From: Motiliproteus sp041586615
GTDB lineage: Bacteria > Pseudomonadota > Gammaproteobacteria > Pseudomonadales > Balneatricaceae
NCBI GenBank assembly: GCA_041586615.1
Contig: JBFGZS010000013.1
Coordinates: forward strand, 12,321 to 76,320
Direction of reading: 5' to 3'
Length of the DNA stretch: 64,000 nucleotides
Each line of letters starts with the position of its first letter. The stretch's first letter is position 1. The notes beneath the pieces were generated by a model. The model was given only the letters and a program-made list of their open reading frames with translations, was not told the origin of the DNA and did no database searches. Position numbers and translations under genes: made by a program. This document shows, piece after piece, positions 8,549 through 16,247 of this stretch.

Positions 8549-8606
8549 TAGGAAGCAGCATGACGCTCCTGCTTTGTGATTCATAATTTGACTGTATGAG
8601 GTTCTA

Positions 8607-9236
8607 ATGAAGCCCGTAATAATCACCGTTTATCGCTGGGCCGGTTCCTGGGGGCCTTTTTCCGTAAAAATTCCTTGTGGCGAATGCACGCTGAGCAAAG
8701 ATATCATTGAAGACACCATCAAGGAGGAGCTGGCGGGGATTGAGGTACAGCTCGAGATGCAGGACTGGTTAACGAACTGGTGGAAGCCGTTACTTAAAGG
8801 CGGTTGGCACGCCCCCATCGTTATGGTCAACGGGCGGATCATCAGTCAGGGCGCCGCATTAAACCGGGGCGTGCTAACCCAGGATGTTATAGAAGCCTCG
8901 GCAAATACCCGGCCGGTTAGCGGCAATCACCTGTACGGTAAAGTGGGCTGTCCACACTGTGTTAGCGCCAAACAGGCACTGGACAACGCGGGTGTCGCGT
9001 ATCAGTACCACGATGTCGTTAAAGAGCCTCGGTCACTGTATGAAATGCTGGCCAGGGTTAAGCCCATTGTGGGGCCTAAAACCCCCGTTACCGTTCCGCA
9101 AATTTGGCTCGATGGCCGTTACGTGGGTGGGGCGGAGCAGTTGCAGAGCACGCTGATCAGCAACGAGGGCGTGCGCGTAACCTCTACGCCGGTGCCCGAA
9201 GGTGGCATCCGTCACAACCATGCAATGAATGGCTAA
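8607..9236 (+). CDS. Two-domain glutaredoxin/thioredoxin-fold protein
   Basis: The protein has 209 residues. Residues 1-90 form an unusual thioredoxin-like domain with the dithiol motif PCGECT near residue 24 and a cis-proline-like HAPIVMVNGR segment. Residues 105-180 form a classical glutaredoxin with GCPHC, the TVPQIWLDG cis-proline site and YVGGAEQL glutathione-binding region. Both domains keep both cysteines, so two redox centres can exchange disulfides within one chain. No signal peptide is present, implying a cytoplasmic thiol reductase. A GAGG motif precedes the ATG. The substrate is unknown. Confidence 0.82.
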   Translation: MKPVIITVYRWAGSWGPFSVKIPCGECTLSKDIIEDTIKEELAGIEVQLEMQDWLTNWWKPLLKGGWHAPIVMVNGRIISQGAALNRGVLTQDVIEASANTRPVSGNHLYGKVGCPHCVSAKQALDNAGVAYQYHDVVKEPRSLYEMLARVKPIVGPKTPVTVPQIWLDGRYVGGAEQLQSTLISNEGVRVTSTPVPEGGIRHNHAMNG

Positions 9237-9326
9237 TCAACGTTGGCAGCGCAAGATGCGGCCGTCACTGTTACGTTTCTTGATATTACAGGCGGGCCGC
9301 GTGTTCGAGCGTTGTTGGCACGGGAT

Positions 9327-9911
9327 TCAGTGCTGGATCGCCAGCCAGCGCTGCAATAACTCGTGATCTTTACGGGTAAGCAGTAAATCGAAGCGGCTCA
9401 AGGTGATCCAGGGCCGGATGCAGACGCTGTAAGGCATATCCGTCGCGATAATGTGTGTATGTCCTGTGCCGAGAGGCTCGCTTTCTGCCTGTAGGGCCTT
9501 GCGCCTGCCGGCAGGGGAGAACTGCGCTTGGTAGCTACCGTCCGGAATAGGCTCCAGAAAAACATCCCCGCCAAACGCATTCTCAAAGGCTTGTTCGATG
9601 TTGTGTTGCCTGTGTAAAGGCGGTGGGTCTTGATGATCTTGAGTGGTCATGCTGATGGGCAGTGGTAGCGCGATCCATTCAGATGGGCTGATCCAGAGTA
9701 ACAGCAGATGCTCTAAGCGACTGATCCGGTAAACGGGCAACGGACGGGGGCTGGCCGACATTTCACCGAGGGCGATCAACAGGCGCGGATCATCCGTTTG
9801 ATGCTGCAGGCCTAACGATGAAAACAAGAGGTCTTCATTCAGTTGGATGCGGCCTTGATCGGCTTGCAGGGTCAGATAGACCAGTTGAGCCTCAGTACGT
9901 GCGTGAACCAT
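9327..9911 (-). CDS. Uncharacterised protein
   Basis: This 194-residue protein is not one I recognise. It lacks a signal peptide, membrane helix and cysteine motif; a hydrophobic run HLLLLWISPSEWIALPLPIS lies near the middle. Composition is normal for the genome, and a GGAGG sequence sits 6 bp before the ATG, so it is probably a real gene. It converges on the glutaredoxin gene. No neighbour suggests a function. Confidence 0.65.
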   Translation of the reverse strand: MVHARTEAQLVYLTLQADQGRIQLNEDLLFSSLGLQHQTDDPRLLIALGEMSASPRPLPVYRISRLEHLLLLWISPSEWIALPLPISMTTQDHQDPPPLHRQHNIEQAFENAFGGDVFLEPIPDGSYQAQFSPAGRRKALQAESEPLGTGHTHIIATDMPYSVCIRPWITLSRFDLLLTRKDHELLQRWLAIQH

Positions 9912-10490
9912 CGGAAGCCTCCGGCGACCAACGTCAGGCGTGGCCGATTAGCAGGGTGTAGCGAAACGTTTCGCTACGGTTCGAGTCTCTTGGTTGCAGG
10001 GCGAGTATCTCATCCTGCAACCGTCGGGGGACGGTAGACCTTAACAACGCATTCTCGTGTCGATCTCGCGTAGAGCGCGCAAAGAGGTATGCCTGGAAAT
10101 AATTTCACATAAGTTTCCTATAAGAAATAAATTATCCTAATGTGGGGTTCAATGCAACAACGGATGGCAATGGGTTCGCGCCATATTAAGGCGGCAGCGT
10201 AATTAAGCCGGCAACATAATGCCGAGCAAGCCCTGTCGCCGCGGCATAAAGCTGCGTGACAGGTTAATAGTTCGCAGGTTAATAGTTCGCGTGGCAGGTT
10301 AATATTGGCAGGTTGCTAGTTCATGGGCGTGTAACGTTTGCTGGCTGGTCAACGGGAAACAGGGGCCGCAGTAAAGGGGTTGCTACTGTTTCTGTGAAGG
10401 GGATAAACTAGGAGGCTTCGCTGGATATGATTTTGTTTTATATCAATTTTCTTTCTGGGAGTCTCGCTCTGGACCGTTTCTTGTGTGTCA
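9912..10490. other. Gene-free stretch with repeat copy C
   Basis: The stretch contains the promoter side of the 9327-9911 gene, an AT-rich patch near 10095-10140 and repeat copy C (10186-10322). No convincing open frame or RNA gene was seen. Confidence 0.55.
10186..10322 (+). repeat. Dispersed intergenic repeat, copy C, with amplified end module
   Basis: The order is TTAAGGCGGCAGCGTAAT, CCGGCAACATAATGCCGAG, TGTCGCCGCGGCATAAAGC and then several CAGGTTAATAGTTCG-like units. The terminal module that occurs once in copies A and B is repeated here about four times. Confidence 0.75.
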
Positions 10491-10742
10491 ATGTCTGATC
10501 GAGCCAGCGGTGCGATACCTGTTCTCGATGCCAGCGGGATGATTTGTCCGCTGCCTTTGATCCGCGTGCAGGAGCAGATGCAAAAACTGGGACCGTGCGA
10601 ACGGCTGCAGGTCTATGCCGATGATCCCGGATTCGCGGATGATATCGAGGACTGGTGCCTGGCTACCGGGCACCGGCTCTGCTCGTTAACCGAACAGGAT
10701 GGGGGTGTTAGCGTTGTCATTGAAAAAAAAAGCACATGCTGA
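10491..10742 (+). CDS. TusA/SirA-like sulfur-carrier family protein
   Basis: The protein has 83 residues with the family motif ASGMICPLPLIRVQEQM, whose cysteine in CPLP can carry a persulfide in TusA proteins. Strand order and length fit the family. The C-terminus is atypical: it ends KKSTC with an extra terminal cysteine. It could be TusA itself (2-thiouridine synthesis) or one of the paralogues linked to sulfur or selenium metabolism; the window has no tus or dsr genes to decide. A GTG two codons upstream (10485) is an alternative start. Confidence 0.82.
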   Translation: MSDRASGAIPVLDASGMICPLPLIRVQEQMQKLGPCERLQVYADDPGFADDIEDWCLATGHRLCSLTEQDGGVSVVIEKKSTC

Positions 10743-10888
10743 TCGTTAAGCATGCTGCGCTCGGGGCTGTACGGGATGAGCGCGAGGGGTAGACGCTGTT
10801 TATGCGATCGGAGTGGTTAGTAGGGTGCAGTAAAGTAGCGGGTAACGCTTACCTTGCGCGAGCTCAATCCTTGCTTGTCTGCCGACAG

Positions 10889-11130
10889 GCCGCTATTAAT
10901 CCGGCGGGTTAATAGGCTAACGCAGGGGTAACTATTCAGCACATTTATTTTCGCTATGTAATTGATTATGGAATTTTTGTTTTGGCAAGGATGCCAAAGC
11001 GAAGCCTACATGGATGTATTCACGGCGTCTCTTGGAACAAATACTCCATAGTTTCAAGTCGATGCATGTGCTGAATAGTTACATGCAGGGATGCGTCAAC
11101 ATTGGCCTGTAGGCCAGTGCCAGGTTAATC
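10889..11130 (+). repeat. Dispersed intergenic repeat, copy F, interrupted by a MITE
   Basis: The left part is CGCTATTAATCCGGCGGG TTAATAGGCTAACGCAGGG-like; the right part resumes with ATGCGTCAAC and TGGCCTGTAGGCCA. Removing 10928-11090 gives a sequence that parallels the intact copy at ~51013-51055 (CTAACGCAGGGAT then TGGCCTGTAGGCCA). Confidence 0.78.
10928..11082. mobile_element. 155-bp IS66-like MITE with 17-bp perfect terminal inverted repeats
   Basis: The ends are GTAACTATTCAGCACAT and its exact reverse complement. They are flanked by 8-bp direct repeats, ACGCAGGG (10920-10927) and ATGCAGGG (11083-11090), with one mismatch. Ends starting GTAA and 8-bp target duplications are the hallmarks of the IS66 family. 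The interior has no open frame and is itself an imperfect foldback (for example TATGGAATTTTTGTT against TATGGAGTATTTGTT in inverse orientation). It would need an IS66 transposase in trans. Confidence 0.82.
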
Positions 11131-11156
11131 GTTGATTAATTTTAAGTGGTGTCGTT

Positions 11157-12437
11157 ATGGTTGAACTAGATGCGTTGGCCGGCAAAATTCGTGCGTTAAT
11201 TACAGCGGGGCCTCAGGGCGATTTTCAGCAATTTGAACCCCTGGCGCTGGAGTTGTTTGCCTATCAGTATGAAACAAACCTTCCGTATCGAGAATTTTGC
11301 GACGCTAGGGGTGTTAATCCGTCTGTCATCACACATTGGTCGCAGATTCCAGCCTTTCCCACCGATGCGTTCAAGAATACCCTTGTGACCTCTTTCCCGG
11401 CTGAACAGGCTGTTATGGCAAACCTGACCAGCGGCACGACGGCAAACAAACGGGGCCAGATATTTCGTGACGAATTAGGCCGGGAGCTGATCTTTCTTGC
11501 CAACCGGGTCATGACGGCGTCTTATCTGTTTCCCGATTTTGATTCGGCACCGCGCTGCCGGGTGCTGATACTCGCGCCGAGTCCGCAAATGGCACCCTCC
11601 ATGGGGATGGCCATGGGGATGGAGGAAACCCGCGTTCGTTTTGGCGCCGACAACAGTCAGTTTCTGCTGACCCGCAGTGGTATCGATATCGGTGCACTGG
11701 TTTGTGCGCTGGAAGAGGCGGAGCAGAGTGGTCAGCCGGTGGCGTTTATCGGTGCAACCGGCGCCTTTGTGTACTTTCTCAAAGCCTGCCAGAAACGTAA
11801 TCTGCGCTTTCGGTTACCGCCCGGTAGCCGCATCGGTGATGGCGGCGGTTATCGCGGTCGTTTTGGTGCGATGGATCGGCAAGCGTACTTTGGCCTGGCG
11901 CAGGAGATCCTTGGTATCGACGCCGATCACTGCGTGAATGTGCTGGGCATGGCGGAGAGCGCCACCAACTTTTTTGAAAACAGCCTCCGCGACCGGGTGC
12001 AGGGTAACGCCTCGTCCCGGCGAAGGATGGTGCCGCCGCCCTGGGTCCGGACCGATGTGGTTAACCCGCTGGATCTGTCGCCATTGCCTGCCGGCGAAGT
12101 CGGCCTGTTGCGCCATTTTGACCTGGCCAATGTGCCGACGGTGCTGGGTGTGCAGACCGATAACCTGGGGGTTGTGCTGGATGATGGTAGTTTCCAGATT
12201 ATCGGCCGGGCTCAGGTCGAGAATGGCATGGTCTCGGAAATGCCTGCCGAGAGAACGGTAGGGCCGATGGGGGATAACCGGATTTTCCGCTTTCTTGAAA
12301 CCTACGTTAATTTTTCGATCCGTTTTAAAATGAGCTTGAGTCGTCGCCACCGCCATCCTGCGCCGGTGGCGATGGGGGCGGATTGTCCCTGCGGCGAAGG
12401 GATCGAACAGTTGGTCGAGCAGGGTGATAAAAAGTGA
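11157..12437 (+). CDS. LuxE-family acyl-protein synthetase
   Basis: The protein has 426 residues and fits the LuxE/PaaK-like branch of the ANL adenylating superfamily. The phosphate-loop-like motif NLTSGTTANKRG and a GMAESATNFFENSL segment are characteristic, and two cysteines near the end (DCPCGEG) recall the acyl-accepting cysteine of LuxE. LuxE activates a fatty acid and passes it to the LuxC reductase, but no luxA, B, C or D lies nearby, so bioluminescence is not supported. A role in activating an acid for another pathway is inferred. It may be co-transcribed with the NnrU-family gene 53 bp downstream. Confidence 0.8.
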   Translation: MVELDALAGKIRALITAGPQGDFQQFEPLALELFAYQYETNLPYREFCDARGVNPSVITHWSQIPAFPTDAFKNTLVTSFPAEQAVMANLTSGTTANKRGQIFRDELGRELIFLANRVMTASYLFPDFDSAPRCRVLILAPSPQMAPSMGMAMGMEETRVRFGADNSQFLLTRSGIDIGALVCALEEAEQSGQPVAFIGATGAFVYFLKACQKRNLRFRLPPGSRIGDGGGYRGRFGAMDRQAYFGLAQEILGIDADHCVNVLGMAESATNFFENSLRDRVQGNASSRRRMVPPPWVRTDVVNPLDLSPLPAGEVGLLRHFDLANVPTVLGVQTDNLGVVLDDGSFQIIGRAQVENGMVSEMPAERTVGPMGDNRIFRFLETYVNFSIRFKMSLSRRHRHPAPVAMGADCPCGEGIEQLVEQGDKK

Positions 12438-12490
12438 GTCATTGTGGCTAAACGCCTGTTTTCTGTTTATAGCGGGATGAGTTGACGCCT

Positions 12491-13165
12491 ATGTTGGAGT
12501 TGGTTCTGGCGCTTATCGTCTTTGTGTTGAGTCATGTGTTGCCTATGCACGGCCCCTGGCGGCTATGCTTGGAGCAGCGCCTGGGGGTGCGTGGCTTTTT
12601 GCTGGGTTACAGCCTGTTGTCCCTCATGATCATCGCCTGGCTGGTTAAGGCTTTTTTGCAGGCGCCCTTCGTCCTGCTTTGGCCTTGGTATTCGGCGGCG
12701 GCCTGGATTCCGGTTCTCGTGATGCCGTTCGCCTGCGTGTTGGTCGTCGCGGGAATCAGTTCCCGTAACCCTTTTTCCCTGGGGCTCGGGGGGGCGGGCT
12801 ACGATGCCGAGCACCCCGGTATTGTTTCGGTTACCCGCCATCCCGTGATGTGGGCCATTGTGTTGTGGGCGCTGGCGCATATCCCCGTCAATGGCGATTT
12901 GGCCGCGGTCCTGTTTTTTGGCCTGATGCTGATGCTTGGCTTGATCGGCACCCAAACCATTGAGCGCAACCGTCGTGGGCGGCATAACGCCGCGCACTGG
13001 GCATCGCTACACGCGGGGACGGTGAATATTCCGCGCCTTCGTGCCAGGGTCGATTGGGCGGGCATCGGGCGGTGGCGGTTGAGTGGGGGTGTCGCGCTCT
13101 ACGTCGTTCTGCTTTTTGCGCATGAAGCCGTTATCGGCTTGGCCCCGCCGCCCTTGGCTCATTGA
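12491..13165 (+). CDS. NnrU-family membrane protein
   Basis: This integral membrane protein of ~224 residues has about six hydrophobic helices and matches the NnrU family, named from denitrifiers where it lies near nitrite and nitric oxide reductase genes. The motifs NPFSLGLGG and TRHPVMWAIVLWALAH are typical of the NnrU/isoprenylcysteine methyltransferase-like fold. The ATG at 12491 is preferred; a TTG at 12482 is also possible. No denitrification genes lie in the window. Confidence 0.82.
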   Translation: MLELVLALIVFVLSHVLPMHGPWRLCLEQRLGVRGFLLGYSLLSLMIIAWLVKAFLQAPFVLLWPWYSAAAWIPVLVMPFACVLVVAGISSRNPFSLGLGGAGYDAEHPGIVSVTRHPVMWAIVLWALAHIPVNGDLAAVLFFGLMLMLGLIGTQTIERNRRGRHNAAHWASLHAGTVNIPRLRARVDWAGIGRWRLSGGVALYVVLLFAHEAVIGLAPPPLAH

Positions 13166-13523
13166 GTGGCGCAAATGGGCAGAGCCGGCTCAGTGTCGGG
13201 TTACGCCGGGCATCGTGTTTTTCTGAGCGACGTTTATGGCGTTATTGAGGGCTGTTCTTCGTTGGAGTGAGGTCGGATTTGTGCGTCGGCTCGATGCCGC
13301 GGGGTGAGCCATTTGGTAAGGCTTTTGTTTTGTGGCGTGGCAAGAGCGGCGTCTCGCGTAAAAATCAGCTGTCTATGACGCATTGATTTACTTTACAATA
13401 ACCACTATTTATTGGTGGTTGTTTGGGCGTGCTTGTGACTTGATCCAGATCGTTGGATTAAGCGAAGCCAACAGTATAATGGACTATCTGGCGTGTGAAA
13501 GTGTGTCTGGAAGCAGGGTGATT
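13166..13523. other. Gene-free stretch containing the promoter of the multihaem operon
   Basis: The last ~85 bp hold a candidate FNR box and a perfect -10 element. The first ~270 bp show no gene, repeat or clear terminator. Confidence 0.55.
13440..13480 (+). promoter_or_regulatory. Candidate class II FNR promoter of the 11-haem cytochrome operon
   Basis: TTGATCCAGATCGT (13440-13453) matches 8 of 10 informative bases of the FNR/Anr box TTGAT-N4-ATCAA. A perfect TATAAT lies at 13475-13480. If transcription starts ~7 bp after it, the box is centred at about -40.5 to -41.5, the class II activator position, and the leader is ~37 nt. Two FNR-type regulators are encoded in this window. Confidence 0.6.
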
Positions 13524-16247
13524 ATGTATATAAAAGGCATTTCTGGTTTAGCGCTGACGGCGTTGATCGTGTTCAATGTTAGCAATCCCGTTCACGCTGC
13601 GCGAATTTCGGACATCACCGAGACCAAGCATAACTTATCGGCCGGTAGCTCCAACACCGTAAAAGCGCAATCCAAGGCTTCGGGCGGTACCGATGAAATC
13701 TGTGTCTTTTGTCATACCCCTCACGGAACCAATACCAGTGTTGGCGGCCCGTTATGGAACCGCGCCGAATCCGGCGCCGGCTACACCAAATACAGCTCTT
13801 CAACCATGGATGCCGGGGTGCTGGATGACCCGAAGGGCAGCGCCAAGCTGTGCTTGAGCTGTCACGACGGTACCCTGGCGATCGGGGCTGTCGCCAACCT
13901 GCCGGGATCTGGCGGTGCCAACGGCACCATCAGCATGACCGGCACCAGTAATTCGCCCGCCGGGTCCATGCCCGCCGGCACCGATGGTTATACCCGCCGG
14001 CTCGATGTCGACCTGAGTAATGATCATCCCATTTCCGTGACCTATAACTCCGCCCTCGCGGTAGCCGATGGCGAGATGCAGGTACCCTCCGCCGATACCA
14101 AACAAGAGATCACCACCGATGGCGGTACCACGACCCTGATCGGTACACGAGGTGTGGCAGGGTTGCAAAGCATCCCTGTTATGCCGCTGGAACCCACCGG
14201 CGCGTCTGGCGAAGGGCAGATTCAATGTGGTACCTGTCATGATCCGCACATGACCGAATCGGATATGAGTGCCGGTGGTCCGGCGCTAGGCGAAACCATC
14301 AAGTTCCTGCGCCTGAACCGCTTCCAGCTCAATAACCCCAGTGCAACCTTCGACAAAGCCGACGATATCGTTTGTCTGGCCTGTCATGACAAGGATGGCT
14401 GGGAAGAATCGGTGCATGCCATGGGGCAGTTTGGCGGCGATCCGGCGGATGATGTGTATAAGACCGGTGCGTCGGCGTTAAGAGAGTTTCCCGCCGAGCT
14501 CCCGGTTTACAAGGCGGCCTGTTTGAATTGCCACGATACCCATACTGAAACGGGCTCGCAAAGATTGTTGCGTGCGGGTGCGGACGGCGCCGGTAAGTCG
14601 GCGGTCGAGGATACCTGTTATCAGTGCCATAACACCGGCACCAATTCGGCGATTGAAACGTCCCCAGGCTCAAACGTGACCGATGCTCCCGATATCAAGA
14701 GCGAGTTTGATAAAACGGTCAGAATGCCGATAACAACCTCGGACCAAGTCGCCACCTCGCCGGTGCATGATATCACCGATGCCAATTTCAGAGAGAGTCA
14801 GGCCGGGTTGGGACAGACAAACAATGCTAATCGGCATGTTGAATGTACCGATTGTCACAACCCGCATCGTGTGATTCGTAACAGCCGTTTCAATGCCGAC
14901 GGTGTTATCGATACGGCCAGTACCAGTAATGACCTTGAAACCCAGGCTGGGACGACGATCACCAACGCTAACCAGTTGCGAACCCACGTGACCGGCCTTA
15001 ACGCCACGAGCGGCGGGCAGAACGATGGGCGCGAGGGTAACGTCGCATCGGGTGTGCTTAGAGGGGCGTGGGGGGTTGAGCCGGTCATGGGCGCTTTGAC
15101 CAAGAACGGTTGGCCACAGGCGCCTATCAGCTTTACCGTCAAGGAAGGCGATCCAGGACCTGGAGCGACGACCGCCGTTAGCAATACCTATCTGACACGG
15201 GAATACCAGCTCTGTTTTAAGTGTCACTCCAATTACGGCATGAACACAACAAATCCGCCTTCGATTGGTGGGCATAGTGGTGGCACCAGTTCGGGTAACG
15301 CCAATAGCATGACCAAGTACACCAATGTTGCGGCTGAATTTATGTCGGTAAATGCCACCAACCCCCCGACCAGCGGTACTGATCAGGGTGAGCAGTATGA
15401 TGCCAACGGCGGTTCAGGAGGTGATGCGGACACAACCGGGAATAGGCAGGGAACCGCCTGCGGTGGCGGAGACTGTGTGCCTTTTCCCACCGGCCCCGGC
15501 GATAGCAATACGACCGGTGCCAGCCATCCGGATCCGACTGCATCGGATATTAATCACCGCTCCTGGCATCCCGTGGTTTACCCAACGGGCCGTGACCGTG
15601 CGGAGCGGGGAATTAATGCCACCGGTACCAACGTTAATTTCAAGGCGCCGTTCGCCGATAATATCGGTACCCAGACCATGCAATGTTCCGATTGTCATGG
15701 CGGTGGAACCTCCTACACGGCAGGTCGGGGCGCGGAGCGCGATGAGGTACAGGGTCCGCACGGCTCCAATACCAAATTTTTGTTGAAAAAAGCGGAGAAT
15801 GTTCCTAGCGGTAACGCTGCCTGGACGCTGAATAGTTTTAGCTCTAGTTCGGGAACCCGTTTGCGTAGTCATCCGAATCAGCTGGGTTTGTGTGGCAATT
15901 GCCATCAACCTAAGGTCAACGCCGATGGCAGTGCTTTTTATGGTAACCATGTACCCGACGGCAATATGGGTAATGAGAGTTGCGGCAACTGTCATATCGC
16001 CGTTCCTCATGGCTGGAAAAACAAACAGTTTTTAGTGAATATGAACTGTGTCGGGCCGGAGGTTGCTGGCCACTCCAACACCTGTACCAGTTACGGCGGG
16101 GGGCAGAACGCCTATGAGGACCCACAGACCTTTGCACCCTATTATGTTAATGCCTATCTGCAGGTGCCGACCTGGGCCGCCAGTCGTAGCTGGGCTTACA
16201 ATAACTGTGGCGGTGATAACATGAAGGAATGCGGGAAAAATCAATGA
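13524..16247 (+). CDS. Exported undecahaem (11 CXXCH) cytochrome c
   Basis: The protein has 907 residues starting MYIKGISGLAL, with a signal peptide ending near PVHAAR. Eleven CXXCH sites lie at about residues 60, 110, 235, 284, 333, 365, 441, 564, 721, 790 and 820. Several are followed by PH or TH (CHTPH, CHDPH, CHDTH, CHNPH), the pattern of doubled-CXXCH/cytochrome c3-like proteins, which favours bis-histidine haems. Long Gly/Thr/Asn-rich haem-free stretches separate haems 7, 8 and 9. There is no lipobox or C-terminal membrane helix, so it is periplasmic or secreted. A frame reaching 13383 is open, but the signal peptide fixes the start at 13524. Extra cysteines near the C-terminus may form disulfides. 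The electron partner is unknown. Confidence 0.88.
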   Translation: MYIKGISGLALTALIVFNVSNPVHAARISDITETKHNLSAGSSNTVKAQSKASGGTDEICVFCHTPHGTNTSVGGPLWNRAESGAGYTKYSSSTMDAGVLDDPKGSAKLCLSCHDGTLAIGAVANLPGSGGANGTISMTGTSNSPAGSMPAGTDGYTRRLDVDLSNDHPISVTYNSALAVADGEMQVPSADTKQEITTDGGTTTLIGTRGVAGLQSIPVMPLEPTGASGEGQIQCGTCHDPHMTESDMSAGGPALGETIKFLRLNRFQLNNPSATFDKADDIVCLACHDKDGWEESVHAMGQFGGDPADDVYKTGASALREFPAELPVYKAACLNCHDTHTETGSQRLLRAGADGAGKSAVEDTCYQCHNTGTNSAIETSPGSNVTDAPDIKSEFDKTVRMPITTSDQVATSPVHDITDANFRESQAGLGQTNNANRHVECTDCHNPHRVIRNSRFNADGVIDTASTSNDLETQAGTTITNANQLRTHVTGLNATSGGQNDGREGNVASGVLRGAWGVEPVMGALTKNGWPQAPISFTVKEGDPGPGATTAVSNTYLTREYQLCFKCHSNYGMNTTNPPSIGGHSGGTSSGNANSMTKYTNVAAEFMSVNATNPPTSGTDQGEQYDANGGSGGDADTTGNRQGTACGGGDCVPFPTGPGDSNTTGASHPDPTASDINHRSWHPVVYPTGRDRAERGINATGTNVNFKAPFADNIGTQTMQCSDCHGGGTSYTAGRGAERDEVQGPHGSNTKFLLKKAENVPSGNAAWTLNSFSSSSGTRLRSHPNQLGLCGNCHQPKVNADGSAFYGNHVPDGNMGNESCGNCHIAVPHGWKNKQFLVNMNCVGPEVAGHSNTCTSYGGGQNAYEDPQTFAPYYVNAYLQVPTWAASRSWAYNNCGGDNMKECGKNQ

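Larger units (their letters stand above)
8065..8606. other. Gene-free stretch with two dispersed-repeat copies
   Basis: The stretch holds repeat copies G (8290-8353) and B (8431-8548). The only open frames (for example 8121-8318 minus) have no recognisable protein features. The left ~220 bp should contain the promoter of the PEP-CTERM gene. Confidence 0.6.
10743..11156. other. Gene-free stretch with repeat copy F and a nested MITE
   Basis: Apart from repeat copy F, split by a 155-bp inverted-repeat element, nothing gene-like is visible here. No obvious terminator follows the TusA-like gene. Confidence 0.6.

Noticed and set aside
11157..12437. Bioluminescence gene luxE
   Set aside because: No luxA, B, C or D is nearby, and the family has many non-luminescent members.
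13383..13523. Upstream extension of the 11-haem cytochrome
   Set aside because: The added residues precede the signal peptide and cover the FNR box and -10 element.
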